From assembly GCF_023241715.1 (NCBI RefSeq), contig NZ_JALQCW010000028.1, positions 18,646 to 82,645 of the forward strand: DNA of 64,000 nt, read 5' to 3'. Shown in pieces: positions 16,995 through 27,633 of the stretch (within the stretch, counting starts at the first letter, position 1; each line of letters starts with the position of its first letter). The position numbers were made by a program, and so were the translations under genes. This DNA is from Pseudomonas morbosilactucae (lineage in GTDB: Bacteria > Pseudomonadota > Gammaproteobacteria > Pseudomonadales > Pseudomonadaceae). The notes beneath the pieces are model-generated. The model had not been told where the DNA came from, searched no databases, and was given only the letters and a program-made list of their open reading frames with translations.

Positions 16995-18483
16995 CAATGC
17001 TCCGGAACCCCGAGCGTTGCTCGGCGGGTTTATCAGTAGGGGCCGGCAACGGCTTTTGTGCAACGGTAGGGCCGGCCGTGACGATGACCATCTTGTCGAC
17101 GCTCAGGTGTTTGTTCTGCGCGGTCGTGACCTGTTCCACCGTGAGCGCCTGGGATTGGCGCATGAAGTCTTCGAGGTAGCTCAGCGGCAGGTTGTAGAAG
17201 CCCATGGCGCCCAGTTGCCCGACGATGTCGGCGTTGCTGGCGGTGGACAGCGGGAAGCTGCCGGCCAGTTCGCGCTTGGCGTCGTCCAGTTCTTTCTGGG
17301 TCGGGCCGGTCTTGAGGTAGTCGGCGAGGACGTCCTGCACCAGTTTCAGGGTGCCTTCGCTCATCTCGGCGCGGGTTTGCAGGTTGATCATGAACGGGCC
17401 GCGGGCCTGCATCGGGGTGAAGCCCGAGTAGACGCCGTAGGTCAGGCCGCGTTTTTCCCGGACTTCGCTCATCAGGCGGGTGCCGAAGCCACCGCCGCCG
17501 AGGATCTGGTTACCCAGGGACACGGCCGCGTAGTCCGGGTCGTCACGGTCGATGCCCAGTTGCGCCAGCATCAGGCTGGTCTGGCTGGATGGGAACTCGA
17601 TATGACCGATGCTCGCCTTGGGTTCGCTGGGCTGGGCGATCTTCGCCAGGGCCGGGCCCTTGGGCAGGGCAGCCGATACCTGGGCGGCGACGGCTTCAGC
17701 GTCGCTGCGGGACAGGTCGCCAACCAGGGCGATCACCACGTTGCCAGCGGCGTAGGCCTTGGCGTGGAATGCACGCAGTTGGTCGAGGCTGATGCCCGGA
17801 ACACTTTTCGCGGTGCCATCGCTGGCATGGGCGTAAGGGTGATCGCCGTACAGGCGCTTCATCAGCTCCAGGCTGGCCAGCTTGCCGGGGTTCTGCTTCT
17901 GGTATTCGAAACCGGCGAGCATCTGGTTCTTGATCCGCGCCAGGGAGTCGGCAGGGAAGGTCGGTTTGCCCACGACTTCGGCGAACAGCTTCAGGGCCGG
18001 CTCGCGCTTATCCACCGCGCTCAAGCTGCGCAGGGAGGCCACGGCCATGTCTTTATAGGCACCGTTGCCGAAGTCCGCGCCCAGGCCTTCAAAGCCCTGG
18101 GCGATGGCGCCGACGTCTTTGCCGGCCACACCTTCGTTGAGCATGGCGTTGGTCAGCAGGGCCAGGCCCTGGGCGTTGCCATCCTGGCTGCTGCCGGCGG
18201 AGAAGATCAGGCGCAGGTCGAACATCGGCAGTTCGCGGGCTTCGACGAACAGCACCTTGGCGCCTTCGGCGGTGTTCCAGGTCTGCACATTCAGGTTGCG
18301 ATGGCTGGGCGCCTTGCCGTCCAGTTCGGCCAGGGATTGCAGCTTCTGGCTGCTCTTGGCCTGGTCCAGGGCCTGGCTGGCCTTGGACTCGCTGGAGCGC
18401 AACAGGTACAGGCCGGCGGCAATGATCAGGGCCAGCAGCGCCAGGCCGAGCAGGATCGGGGATGCAGTCTTGCGCTTATTCAT
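16897..18483 (-). CDS. M16-family peptidase homologue, non-catalytic partner (3' end probably frameshifted)
   Basis: 528 residues as it reads, with an N-terminal membrane anchor (residues about 12-30), so a periplasmic protein. The position of the zinc motif reads GLALLTNAMLNEG instead of HxxEH, so it cannot bind zinc. It keeps the Arg/Tyr substrate motif EKRGLTYGVYSGF, as in the inactive subunits of heterodimeric M16 enzymes. It overlaps the active partner upstream by 8 bases. The last ~35 residues look unlike the family: adding one base in the G run near 17005 would give an end at SGVPEH with stop overlapping the rsmD start as TGATG, so the true end is probably 16994. Confidence 0.85.
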   Translation of the reverse strand: MNKRKTASPILLGLALLALIIAAGLYLLRSSESKASQALDQAKSSQKLQSLAELDGKAPSHRNLNVQTWNTAEGAKVLFVEARELPMFDLRLIFSAGSSQDGNAQGLALLTNAMLNEGVAGKDVGAIAQGFEGLGADFGNGAYKDMAVASLRSLSAVDKREPALKLFAEVVGKPTFPADSLARIKNQMLAGFEYQKQNPGKLASLELMKRLYGDHPYAHASDGTAKSVPGISLDQLRAFHAKAYAAGNVVIALVGDLSRSDAEAVAAQVSAALPKGPALAKIAQPSEPKASIGHIEFPSSQTSLMLAQLGIDRDDPDYAAVSLGNQILGGGGFGTRLMSEVREKRGLTYGVYSGFTPMQARGPFMINLQTRAEMSEGTLKLVQDVLADYLKTGPTQKELDDAKRELAGSFPLSTASNADIVGQLGAMGFYNLPLSYLEDFMRQSQALTVEQVTTAQNKHLSVDKMVIVTAGPTVAQKPLPAPTDKPAEQRSGFRSIDGPFTASQQETRSQPAQRCGQPAHHRRRMAQP

Positions 18484-19831
18484 GAGCGGACTCCTCAGGC
18501 AATACATGGGCCACGCTCAGGCGTTCGCGGGTGAAATAGGTCCGGGCAGCTTTCTGGATGTCTTCCGGGGTCACGCTCTGCAGTTCTGCCAGTTCGGTGT
18601 CCATCAGCTTCCAGGACAGGCCGACGGTTTCCAGTTGGCCGATGGAGCTGGCCTGGCTGGTGATGGAGTCACGTTCGAAAACCAGGCCGGCGATGACCTG
18701 GGCGCGCACGCGTTCCAGCTCCTCGGCGCTCGGCGGGGTGGTTTTCAACTGCTCCAGCATGCGCCACAGGCCGGCTTCTGCCTGGGCGATGGTTTTTTTC
18801 TTCTGGCTGTTGGGGGTGGCCGAGAGCATGAACAGGCTGTCGCCCCGGGTGTAGGTGTCATAGCGTGTGGAACCGCCGGACAGCAGCTCTTCGCCGCGCT
18901 CCAGTTGGGTCGGAATGCGCGCGCTGTAGCCGCCGTCGAGCAGAGCCGAGGCCAGGCGCAGGGCGTTGACCGAGCGCTTGTCTTCGGCGGTGGCGATGCT
19001 TGGCACGTTGAAGGCCAGCATCAGGCTCGGCAGTTGGGTTTTCACGTGCAGGGTGATCTGGCGCTCGCCGGGTTCGGCCAGTTCCATGGGGATCTTCGCA
19101 GCGGGCACATCACGCTTGGGAATCGGGCCGAAGTAACGCTGGGCCAGGGTTTTCACCTCGTCCGGGGTGACGTCGCCGACCACCACCAGGGTGGCGTTGT
19201 TCGGCACGTACCAGGACTGGTACCAGTGGCGCAGCTCCTCGACTTTCATGCGATTGAGGTCGGCCATCCAGCCGATGGTCGGCGTGTGGTAGCCGCTGGC
19301 CGGGTAAGCCATGGCCTTGAAGCGCTCGTAGGCCTTGGACATCGGCTTGTCATCGGTGCGCAGGCGACGTTCTTCCTTGATGACTTCGATTTCGCGGGCG
19401 AACTCGTCGGCCGGCAGGCGCAAGCTGGCCATGCGATCGGCTTCCAGCTCGAAGGCGACGCCCAGGCGGTCGCGGGCCAGTACTTGGTAGTAGGCGGTGA
19501 AATCGTCGCTGGTGAAGGCGTTTTCTTCGGCGCCCAGGTCCCGCAGGATCAGCGAGGCTTCGCCGGGGCCGACCTTTTCGCTGCCTTTGAACATCATGTG
19601 TTCCAGGGCATGGGACAAACCAGTCTGGCCCGGGGTTTCGTAGCTGGAGCCGACCTTGTACCAGACCTGGGAGACCACAACCGGCGCGCGATGGTCTTCG
19701 CGCACGACCACTTTGAGGCCGTTATCCAGGGTGAATTCATGCGTGGGTTGGGGGGCGGCAGCCAAAGCTGAAAGGGGCAGACAAACTGTGCTGAGCAGCA
19801 GGCCTGCAGCGCGGCGGGCTAGAGCATTCAT
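18476..19831 (-). CDS. M16-family zinc metallopeptidase, catalytic partner
   Basis: 451 residues with a cleavable signal peptide (LLLSTVCLPLSALAAA), so periplasmic. The inverted zinc motif HALEH is at residues 74-78, with the third ligand Glu near 153. It belongs to the insulinase/pitrilysin superfamily. Its stop overlaps the start of the non-catalytic partner as ATGAATAA, which suggests coupled translation and a heterodimer. The natural substrate is not known from sequence. It is divergent from ftsY. Confidence 0.9.
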   Translation of the reverse strand: MNALARRAAGLLLSTVCLPLSALAAAPQPTHEFTLDNGLKVVVREDHRAPVVVSQVWYKVGSSYETPGQTGLSHALEHMMFKGSEKVGPGEASLILRDLGAEENAFTSDDFTAYYQVLARDRLGVAFELEADRMASLRLPADEFAREIEVIKEERRLRTDDKPMSKAYERFKAMAYPASGYHTPTIGWMADLNRMKVEELRHWYQSWYVPNNATLVVVGDVTPDEVKTLAQRYFGPIPKRDVPAAKIPMELAEPGERQITLHVKTQLPSLMLAFNVPSIATAEDKRSVNALRLASALLDGGYSARIPTQLERGEELLSGGSTRYDTYTRGDSLFMLSATPNSQKKKTIAQAEAGLWRMLEQLKTTPPSAEELERVRAQVIAGLVFERDSITSQASSIGQLETVGLSWKLMDTELAELQSVTPEDIQKAARTYFTRERLSVAHVLPEESAHE

Positions 19832-20175
19832 TCGTTTTTAAACCTGTTGGGCTGCCCGCTTGGTCTTAGCGTCGGCGGGCGAGGAGGTGCTAGGATACTG
19901 ATCCGTTTTGGCGGCGGCCACGCCTATCGGGCCTTTGTGCCGGGTCAGGTTGTATGGGTTTGCTGCGGAAGGTCGGTTTTTATCAGCTAAACTTCGCTTT
20001 TTCGCCGATTTTGCCGTTCCAGTCCTGAGTGAAATCGATCTTTGAAGCGCCCGTTGGCACTTCAACAAAATGTTGCGCGTGAACAAGCTGGATTAAACGC
20101 AGTCTGTTCTGCATCGAATATTTATTTACCGAGGCGCCACCTTGGCGCATCGCTACCTTGAGATAGCCGTCCTCC
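19832..20175. other. Divergent promoter region between the M16 pair and ftsY
   Basis: 344 bases without a credible gene. It holds mixed-GC sequence and an AT-rich stretch after 20060 leading into ftsY, where promoters for both directions must lie. I see no strong -35/-10 pair, RNA gene or REP element. The ftsY start has no obvious strong ribosome site. Confidence 0.4.
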
Positions 20176-21686
<1,511 letters not shown>

Positions 21687-21690
<4 letters not shown>

Positions 21691-22358
21691 TTCGTTTCGA
21701 ACAGGTCGGTAAACGCTATCCGAACGGTCACGTCGGCTTGCATGAGCTGAGCTTTCGAGTCCGTCGCGGCGAGTTTCTGTTTGTCACCGGGCACTCCGGT
21801 GCCGGTAAAAGTACCTTGCTGCGCCTGCTGCTAGCCATGGAGCGCCCCACCAGCGGCAAGTTGTTGCTGGCCGGGCAGGACCTGGGGCAGATCAGCAACG
21901 CGCAGATTCCTTTTCTGCGTCGGCAGATCGGTGTGGTGTTCCAGAACCACCAGCTGTTGTTCGATCGCACCGTGTTCAACAACGTCGCCTTGCCGCTGCA
22001 AATCCTCGGCCTGTCCAAGGCGGAAATCGCCAAACGTGTGGATTCGGCCCTGGAGCGCGTGGCGCTGTCGGACAAGACCGATCTGTTCCCGGGGGACCTC
22101 TCCACCGGCCAGCAGCAGCGTGTCGGTATCGCCCGCGCCATCGTCCATCGCCCGGCCTTGCTGCTGGCGGATGAACCCACGGGTAACCTCGACCCGCGCC
22201 TGGCGGCGGAAATCATGGGGGTGTTCGAAGACATCAATCGCCTGGGCACCAGCGTATTGATCGCCAGCCACGACCTGGCGCTGATCGCGCGCATGCGCCA
22301 TCGCATGCTGACCCTGCAACGCGGTCGCTTGATCGGCGATGGGGAGGCCGGCGTATGA
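21687..22358 (+). CDS. ftsE: Cell division ABC transporter ATP-binding protein FtsE
   Basis: 223 residues, full length. Walker A GHSGAGKST (about residue 36), signature LSTGQQQR (about 140), and Walker B LLADEPTGNLDP (about 160) are intact. With FtsX it forms the divisome ABC complex that activates periplasmic murein hydrolases through a periplasmic coiled-coil partner. It overlaps both ftsY and ftsX by 4 bases. Confidence 0.97.
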
Positions 22359-23377
22359 GTGCCACTCGCACCCCTAAAGTGGCTGAGCGCGTAGCGCCCA
22401 AAGCCTCCGACCCGCAACCGTCGAAGAAAAAACACGACGAAGACGACGGCCCGGATTTCGGCACCTTGTTGCGTGCCTGGATTGAAAGCCATCGCGCCAG
22501 CTTGCTGGACAGCCTGCGGCGCCTGGGCAAGCAGCCGATCGGCAGCTTCTTTACCTGCCTGGTGATGGCCGTGGCCCTGAGTTTGCCCATGGGTCTGTCG
22601 CTGTTGCTGAACAACGTCGAGCGCCTGGGCGGTTCCTGGCAGCGGGCGGCGCAGATTTCCCTGTACCTTGAGCTGGATGCCAGCGCCACCGAGGGCGAGC
22701 AGCTCAGTCAGCAGATCAAAGGCCTGCCGGGTGTGGCGGATGCCGAGTTCATCAGCAAGGACATGGCCCTGCAGGAATTCCAGCAGCAGTCCGGCCTGGG
22801 CGAGGCCTTGCGCGAGCTGCCGCACAACCCGCTGCCGGGCGTGGTGCTGGTGACCCCGGATGAAGTCGACAAGCCAACCCTGGAAGCCTTGCGTCAGCGC
22901 CTGGCGGATATGCCCAAGGTGCAACTGGCGCAGCTGGACCTGGTCTGGGTCGAGCGGCTGGCGGCGATCCTCAAGCTGGGAGACCGTTTTGTCTTCGGCC
23001 TGACGGTGCTGTTGGTGTCTGCATTACTTTTGGTGATAGGCAATACCATTCGTCTTCATATTGAAAACCGCCGCATCGAGATAGAAGTGATTAAACTCGT
23101 CGGCGGTACAGACAGCTATGTGCGGCGTCCCTTCCTTTATATGGGGGCGTTGTACGGCTTCGGTGCCGGGCTTCTGTCCTGGGGCGTCCTGGCGTTCGGC
23201 CTCAACTGGCTGAACGATGCGGTCGTCGGGCTGGCCGGTTTGTACGGCAGTGATTTCGCCCTCGCGGGTGTGCCGGTCGCAGATGGTCTGTCGCTCTTGC
23301 TAGGCGCGGTGCTGTTGGGTTATATCGGTGCGTGGATTGCGGTGGCCCGTCACCTGAGGGAACTGGCACCGAAGTAA
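22355..23377 (+). CDS. ftsX: Cell division protein FtsX (ABC permease)
   Basis: 340 residues. A charged, Lys/Asp-rich cytoplasmic tail of about 50 residues, a first membrane helix near residues 65-85, a periplasmic domain, and three C-terminal helices (about 210-335) match FtsX. The conserved NTIRLHIENRRIEIEVIKLVGG segment lies after the second helix. It couples FtsE ATP hydrolysis to amidase activation at the septum. Confidence 0.95.
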   Translation: MSATRTPKVAERVAPKASDPQPSKKKHDEDDGPDFGTLLRAWIESHRASLLDSLRRLGKQPIGSFFTCLVMAVALSLPMGLSLLLNNVERLGGSWQRAAQISLYLELDASATEGEQLSQQIKGLPGVADAEFISKDMALQEFQQQSGLGEALRELPHNPLPGVVLVTPDEVDKPTLEALRQRLADMPKVQLAQLDLVWVERLAAILKLGDRFVFGLTVLLVSALLLVIGNTIRLHIENRRIEIEVIKLVGGTDSYVRRPFLYMGALYGFGAGLLSWGVLAFGLNWLNDAVVGLAGLYGSDFALAGVPVADGLSLLLGAVLLGYIGAWIAVARHLRELAPK

Positions 23378-23414
23378 TGTCTTTTTGCTTGTATTGACCT
23401 TTCAGCATTTATGG

Positions 23415-23441
23415 GAACTTGTTCTGCGGTTCCCGGTCAAT
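23415..23441 (+). promoter_or_regulatory. Candidate sigmaE/AlgU-type promoter of rpoH
   Basis: GAACTT at 23415-23420, a 16-base spacer, then TCAAT at 23437-23441. This fits the AlgU/sigmaE pattern GAACTT-N16/17-TCnnA, and an AlgU-dependent rpoH promoter is known in P. aeruginosa. It would start transcription near 23448, about 43 bases before the rpoH start codon. A GGGAAC/GTTCCC inverted repeat (23413-23418 and 23429-23434) overlaps the -35 side. Confidence 0.6.
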
Positions 23442-23490
23442 TTTCGCAGTGCTGAACTGCACGAGTTATGTGAGTCGGAGGTTTTTTCGT

Positions 23491-24345
23491 ATGACCACTT
23501 CTTTGCAACCTGCTTATGCCTTGGTTCCAGGCGCAAACCTGGAAGCCTACGTGCACACGGTGAACAGCATTCCATTGCTGACCCCTGAGCAGGAGCGTGA
23601 ACTGGCCGAGAGTCTCTACTATGAGCAGGATCTTGAGGCGGCTCGGCAGATGGTGCTCGCCCACCTGCGTTTTGTTGTACATATCGCCCGTAGCTATTCC
23701 GGCTACGGTTTGGCCCAGGCTGACCTGATTCAGGAAGGCAACGTTGGCCTGATGAAAGCCGTGAAGCGCTTCAACCCGGAAATGGGTGTGCGCTTGGTGT
23801 CCTTTGCTGTGCACTGGATCAAGGCGGAAATCCACGAGTTCATCCTGCGTAACTGGCGCATCGTGAAAGTGGCGACCACCAAGGCCCAGCGCAAACTGTT
23901 CTTCAACCTGCGCAGCCAGAAGAAACGCCTGGCCTGGTTGAACAACGAAGAAGTCCACCGCGTGGCCGAAAGCCTCGGTGTTGAGCCGCGTGAAGTGCGC
24001 GAGATGGAAAGTCGCCTGACCGGCCAGGACATGGCCTTCGACCCCGCTGCGGAAGCGGACGACGACAGCGCCTTCCAATCGCCGGCCAACTACCTGGAAG
24101 ACCACCGTTACGACCCGGCGCGCCAACTGGAAGATGCCGACTGGACCGACAACTCTACCAGCAACTTGCACGAAGCCCTGGAAGTGCTGGACGACCGCAG
24201 CCGCGACATCCTCTATCAGCGCTGGCTGGCGGAAGAGAAAGCCACGCTGCACGACCTGGCACAGAAGTACAACGTGTCGGCCGAGCGGATTCGCCAGCTT
24301 GAGAAAAGCGCGATGAACAAGCTGAAGCTATCGATTGCCGCGTAA
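23491..24345 (+). CDS. rpoH: RNA polymerase heat-shock sigma factor sigma32
   Basis: 284 residues, the usual RpoH length. Region 2 with [21 protein letters not shown], the RpoH box around [17 protein letters not shown] (about residues 131-150) and region 4 with a helix-turn-helix [17 protein letters not shown] are all present. ATG 23491 is preceded by GGAG. It directs heat-shock and proteostasis genes; AlgU-type control of its promoter would tie it to envelope stress. A strong terminator follows. Confidence 0.97.
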   Translation: MTTSLQPAYALVPGANLEAYVHTVNSIPLLTPEQERELAESLYYEQDLEAARQMVLAHLRFVVHIARSYSGYGLAQADLIQEGNVGLMKAVKRFNPEMGVRLVSFAVHWIKAEIHEFILRNWRIVKVATTKAQRKLFFNLRSQKKRLAWLNNEEVHRVAESLGVEPREVREMESRLTGQDMAFDPAAEADDDSAFQSPANYLEDHRYDPARQLEDADWTDNSTSNLHEALEVLDDRSRDILYQRWLAEEKATLHDLAQKYNVSAERIRQLEKSAMNKLKLSIAA

Positions 24346-24357
24346 GCCGCAACGCGT

Positions 24358-24394
24358 AAAAAAAACGCCCCGATCATTGATCGGGGCGTTTTTG
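24358..24394. terminator. Rho-independent terminator after rpoH
   Basis: An A run, then AACGCCCCGATCA / TGATCGGGGCGTT (13-base perfect arms, 24364-24376 and 24378-24390), then a T run. It starts 13 bases after the rpoH stop and works in both directions. Confidence 0.93.
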
Positions 24395-24414
24395 TTTCCG
24401 GCCCACGCTGTGAC

Positions 24415-24498
24415 CTTGTGGGAGCGGGCTTACCAGCGATAGCGCCAACAGATTCAAGGCCAACCTCAAGGGCTTTATCGCCGACAAGCCGGCTCCTG
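24415..24498. repeat. REP-type inverted repeat pair
   Basis: GTGGGAGCGGGCTTACCAGCGATAG and the opposite half ATCGCCGACAAGCCGGCTCCTGCGG flank about 40 bases. It lies between the 3' ends of rpoH and mtgA. Confidence 0.65.
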
Positions 24499-24501
24499 CG
24501 G

Positions 24502-25224
24502 TTAGTTGGTCCAGGGCGCTGTGCGTGAATCATTCAGCTTGCTGAGGTACTCGGCGCCGCCCAATTGGCTCATTTGCCGCCGAATCCAGCCTGCGCGCTG
24601 CAGGACATAGGTGCTGGGATGCCCGGCGCTCCAGACCCGCGGGTTAGGCAGCACCGCCGCCAGCAAGCTGGCCTGTTGGCGTGTCAGTGAGGCCGCGCTG
24701 ACGCCAAAGTGGTGCCGTGCTGCCGCTTCGGCGCCAAACACGCCTTCATCCCACTCCACACTGTTGAGGTAAACCTCAAGAATCCGCTGCTTGGGCCAGA
24801 AGATTTCGATCAGCCCGGTAAACCAGGCTTCAAGGCCCTTGCGCAGCCAACTGCGCCCCGACCACAGGAATAGGTTTTTCGACACTTGCTGGCTCAGGGT
24901 GCTGGCGCCGCGGATCGAGCCGCCGCGCTCGTTGTGGGCAAGGGCTGCCTGGATGGCGTCGATATCGAAGCCCCAGTGCTCGGGAAACTTCTGGTCCTCA
25001 CCGGCGATCACCGCCACCTTGATGTTGTCGGAAATCTCATCCCAGGGTTTCCAGGTGCGTTGCAGGTCAATGGGCTCGCCATCGAACCACGACTCGACCT
25101 TGCGCTCGACCATCAGCGCCGTGCCCGGAGGCGGCACCACGCGAAACACCAGGACCAGCAAGATGCTGCCCGCTACAAACCAGAGCAGGGCTTTAGTGAG
25201 GCGACGAAAGAGTAAACGCAGCAT
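24502..25224 (-). CDS. mtgA: Monofunctional biosynthetic peptidoglycan transglycosylase
   Basis: 240 residues: one N-terminal membrane helix (about residues 10-33) followed by a periplasmic GT51 domain. The catalytic Glu is in the GEDQKFPEHWGFD motif near residue 80, and RGGSIRGASTLSQQVSKNLFLW and LEVYLNSVEWDEGVFGAEAAARHHF follow. It polymerises lipid II into glycan strands without a transpeptidase domain. An ATG at 25260 would add 12 residues; I preferred 25224 because the protein then begins just before the helix. Confidence 0.93.
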   Translation of the reverse strand: MLRLLFRRLTKALLWFVAGSILLVLVFRVVPPPGTALMVERKVESWFDGEPIDLQRTWKPWDEISDNIKVAVIAGEDQKFPEHWGFDIDAIQAALAHNERGGSIRGASTLSQQVSKNLFLWSGRSWLRKGLEAWFTGLIEIFWPKQRILEVYLNSVEWDEGVFGAEAAARHHFGVSAASLTRQQASLLAAVLPNPRVWSAGHPSTYVLQRAGWIRRQMSQLGGAEYLSKLNDSRTAPWTN

Positions 25225-25299
25225 AGAGATGGCTTGGCCGAACCCGTGGAAGCGGGCCATTATACAGACCCTGCCCGATGATTCTGACTGGAGTTCCCC

Positions 25300-25680
25300 A
25301 TGTTGCGTGGCTTCTTGATGCTGGCCGCCTTTTTCGGCTTTACCGGTGTCGCCCTCGGCGCATTTGCCGCCCACGGCCTGAAGAGTCGGCTCAGCGCCGA
25401 GTACCTGGCGATTTTCCACACCGGCGTCACCTATCAGCTCGTGCACACCCTGGCCCTGTTCGGCGTAGCCCTGCTGGCCACCCATATCCCCGGGCGCCTG
25501 GTGACCTGGGCCGGGGTGTCGTTCGTGATCGGTATCCTGCTGTTCTCCGGCAGCCTGTACCTGCTGACCCTGACCGGCATCAGCAAGCTGGGCATCGTCA
25601 CCCCGTTTGGCGGCCTGGCCTTCCTGCTTGGCTGGTTCTTCCTGGGCCTTGCCGCCTGGCGCCTACAGCTCGCCGCCTGA
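25300..25680 (+). CDS. DUF423 membrane protein (YgdD-like)
   Basis: 126 residues with four predicted membrane helices and the DUF423 signature near the N-terminus, GAFAAHGLKSRLS, then HTGVTYQLVHTLALF. Function is not established for the family. It is divergent from mtgA and about 70 bases upstream of thiS. Confidence 0.9.
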   Translation: MLRGFLMLAAFFGFTGVALGAFAAHGLKSRLSAEYLAIFHTGVTYQLVHTLALFGVALLATHIPGRLVTWAGVSFVIGILLFSGSLYLLTLTGISKLGIVTPFGGLAFLLGWFFLGLAAWRLQLAA

Positions 25681-25689
25681 CGCTTGTAG

Positions 25690-25719
25690 CTGACCTTTGG
25701 GTCACGATCGGGCTAGAAT
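25690..25719 (+). promoter_or_regulatory. Candidate sigma70 promoter for thiS-thiG-trmB
   Basis: CTGACC (25690-25695), an 18-base spacer and TAGAAT (25714-25719) lie 33 bases before the thiS ATG. The -10 is a common form in Pseudomonas; the -35 is weaker. No thiamine riboswitch is evident in the short leader. Confidence 0.5.
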
Positions 25720-25751
25720 GCTGGCCCCTAAAAATGATGGCGGCCTCGAGC

Positions 25752-25952
25752 ATGCGCATTCAGTTGAACGGTGAATCCTTTGAACTCCCTGACGGCGAGA
25801 CCGTTGCGGGCCTGCTGACCCGCCTGGAACTGACCGGGCGGCGGATCGCGGTAGAGCTCAACCTGGATATCGTTCCGCGCAGCCAGCACGGCGAAACCCT
25901 CCTTAAAGAGGGTGACCAAATCGAAGTGGTCCACGCCATCGGCGGCGGCTAG
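25752..25952 (+). CDS. thiS: Sulfur carrier protein ThiS
   Basis: 66 residues, ubiquitin-like, ending in the required Gly-Gly (HAIGGG). The C-terminal glycine is adenylated and then carries the sulfur as thiocarboxylate to ThiG for making the thiazole ring of thiamine. ATG 25752 gives the normal MRIQLNGES start. ThiG follows after 68 bases. Confidence 0.96.
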   Translation: MRIQLNGESFELPDGETVAGLLTRLELTGRRIAVELNLDIVPRSQHGETLLKEGDQIEVVHAIGGG

Positions 25953-26020
25953 CCCCTTGGGCCCAGGCCCCGCATAGCGCAAGAATTCTGCAAGAACCTC
26001 ACCCCAACAGAGGATTTCCG

Positions 26021-26815
26021 ATGAGCAATGTTCGTAGCGACAAGCCCTTCGTCCTGGCCGGTCGTACCTACCAGTCACGTTTGCTGGTAGGCACCGGCAA
26101 GTACCGCGATATGGAAGAAACCCGCCTGGCCATCGAAGCCTCGGGTGCCGAGATCGTGACCGTGGCCGTGCGCCGCACCAACATCGGTCAAAACCCGGGT
26201 GAGCCGAACCTGCTGGATATCCTGCCGCCGGATCGCTACACCATCCTGCCCAACACCGCCGGCTGCTATGACGCCGTGGAAGCTGTGCGCACCTGCCGCC
26301 TGGCCCGCGAGCTGCTGGACGGCCACAACCTGGTCAAGCTGGAAGTGCTGGCCGACCAGAAGACCCTGTTCCCCAACGTCCTGGAAACCCTCAAGGCCGC
26401 CGAAGTGCTGGTCAAGGAAGGTTTCGACGTGATGGTGTACACCAGCGATGACCCGATCATCGCTCGCCAACTGGCGGAAATGGGCTGCATCGCGGTCATG
26501 CCGCTGGCGGGCCTGATCGGCACGGGCCTGGGGATCTGCAACCCTTACAACCTGCAGATCATCCTCGAAGAAGCCAAGGTCCCGGTGCTGGTGGATGCCG
26601 GTGTCGGTACCGCCTCCGACGCCACCATCGCCATGGAACTGGGATGTGAAGCGGTGCTGATGAACTCCGCCATCGCCCACGCCCAGCAGCCGATTTTGAT
26701 GGCCGAAGCCATGAAACATGCGATTGTCGCGGGCCGCCTGGCGTACCTCGCCGGCCGCATGCCGAAAAAACTCTATGCCAGCGCCTCTTCGCCGCTGGAT
26801 GGTCTGATCAAGTAA
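26021..26815 (+). CDS. thiG: Thiazole synthase
   Basis: 264 residues. A TIM-barrel enzyme that joins deoxyxylulose 5-phosphate, dehydroglycine and ThiS thiocarboxylate. Visible motifs are [10 protein letters not shown], the active-site lysine region [15 protein letters not shown] (about residues 105-119), and [14 protein letters not shown] near the phosphate site. Lies between thiS and trmB. Confidence 0.97.
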   Translation: MSNVRSDKPFVLAGRTYQSRLLVGTGKYRDMEETRLAIEASGAEIVTVAVRRTNIGQNPGEPNLLDILPPDRYTILPNTAGCYDAVEAVRTCRLARELLDGHNLVKLEVLADQKTLFPNVLETLKAAEVLVKEGFDVMVYTSDDPIIARQLAEMGCIAVMPLAGLIGTGLGICNPYNLQIILEEAKVPVLVDAGVGTASDATIAMELGCEAVLMNSAIAHAQQPILMAEAMKHAIVAGRLAYLAGRMPKKLYASASSPLDGLIK

Positions 26816-26824
26816 GAGCCATTG

Positions 26825-27550
26825 ATGACTGAATCAAACGACACGCCTATCCAGCCGGAAGCCGGCGACGAGCGCCAGCACCGCCGCATAAAGAGTTTTG
26901 TGATGCGTGCCGGGCGCATGACCGAAGGCCAGCAAAAAGGCCTGGAGCAGGGCGCGCCACTGTTCGTGCTGCCCCTGGCCGACGCGCCGGTGGATTTCGA
27001 CCAGGTGTTCGGCCGTTCGGCCCCGCGCTCCCTGGAAATCGGCTTCGGCATGGGCCACTCGCTGCTGGAAATGGCTGCGGCGGCGCCGGAGCAGGACTTT
27101 ATTGGCGTGGAAGTTCACCGCCCGGGTGTCGGCGCGCTGCTCAATGGCGTGCTGACCCAGGGCCTGAGCAACCTGCGGGTCTATGATTGCGACGCCATTG
27201 AAGTGCTCAACCGTTGCATCGCGGACAACAGCCTGGATCGCTTGATGCTGTTTTTCCCCGACCCTTGGCACAAGAGCCGTCATCACAAGCGTCGCATCGT
27301 CCAGGCTTCCTTCGCCGAGCTGGTGCGCAGCAAGCTCAAGGTCGGCGGCATTCTGCACATGGCTACCGACTGGGAGCCCTACGCCGAATACATGCTGGAA
27401 GTGATGAACGTGGCCCCGGGTTACCGTAACCTGGCCGAGGACGGCAAATGCGTGCCGCGCCCGACCGAACGCCCGATCACCAAGTTTGAGCGTCGCGGCG
27501 AACGCCTGGGCCACGGCGTGTGGGACCTGAAGTTCGAAAAGCTGGCTTAA
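26825..27550 (+). CDS. trmB: tRNA (guanine46-N7)-methyltransferase
   Basis: 241 residues. SAM site [14 protein letters not shown] near residue 65 and the catalytic [15 protein letters not shown] near 145 are diagnostic of TrmB, which methylates G46 in the variable loop of tRNA. ATG 26825 is 9 bases after the thiG stop, so the gene is probably translated from the same transcript. Confidence 0.96.
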   Translation: MTESNDTPIQPEAGDERQHRRIKSFVMRAGRMTEGQQKGLEQGAPLFVLPLADAPVDFDQVFGRSAPRSLEIGFGMGHSLLEMAAAAPEQDFIGVEVHRPGVGALLNGVLTQGLSNLRVYDCDAIEVLNRCIADNSLDRLMLFFPDPWHKSRHHKRRIVQASFAELVRSKLKVGGILHMATDWEPYAEYMLEVMNVAPGYRNLAEDGKCVPRPTERPITKFERRGERLGHGVWDLKFEKLA

Positions 27551-27557
27551 CGAGCCA

Positions 27558-27633
27558 GCCCCTGTAGGCGCCGGCTTGCCGGCGAAGGGGCCCGTGAGGA
27601 CGCCTTCGCCAGCAAGCAAGCTGGCCCCTACAA
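27558..27633. repeat. REP element pair at the trmB-kptA junction
   Basis: CCTGTAGGCGCCGGCTTGCCGGCGA and the inverted half TTCGCCAGCAAGCAAGCTGGCCCCTACA form a doublet between two convergent genes. The stop codon of kptA (TAG, 27630-27628) lies inside the outer arm. Confidence 0.82.

Noticed and set aside
25720..25751. Thiamine pyrophosphate riboswitch before thiS
   Set aside because: Only about 30 bases lie between the likely start site and the ATG, too short for a TPP aptamer, and no matching conserved motif is seen.
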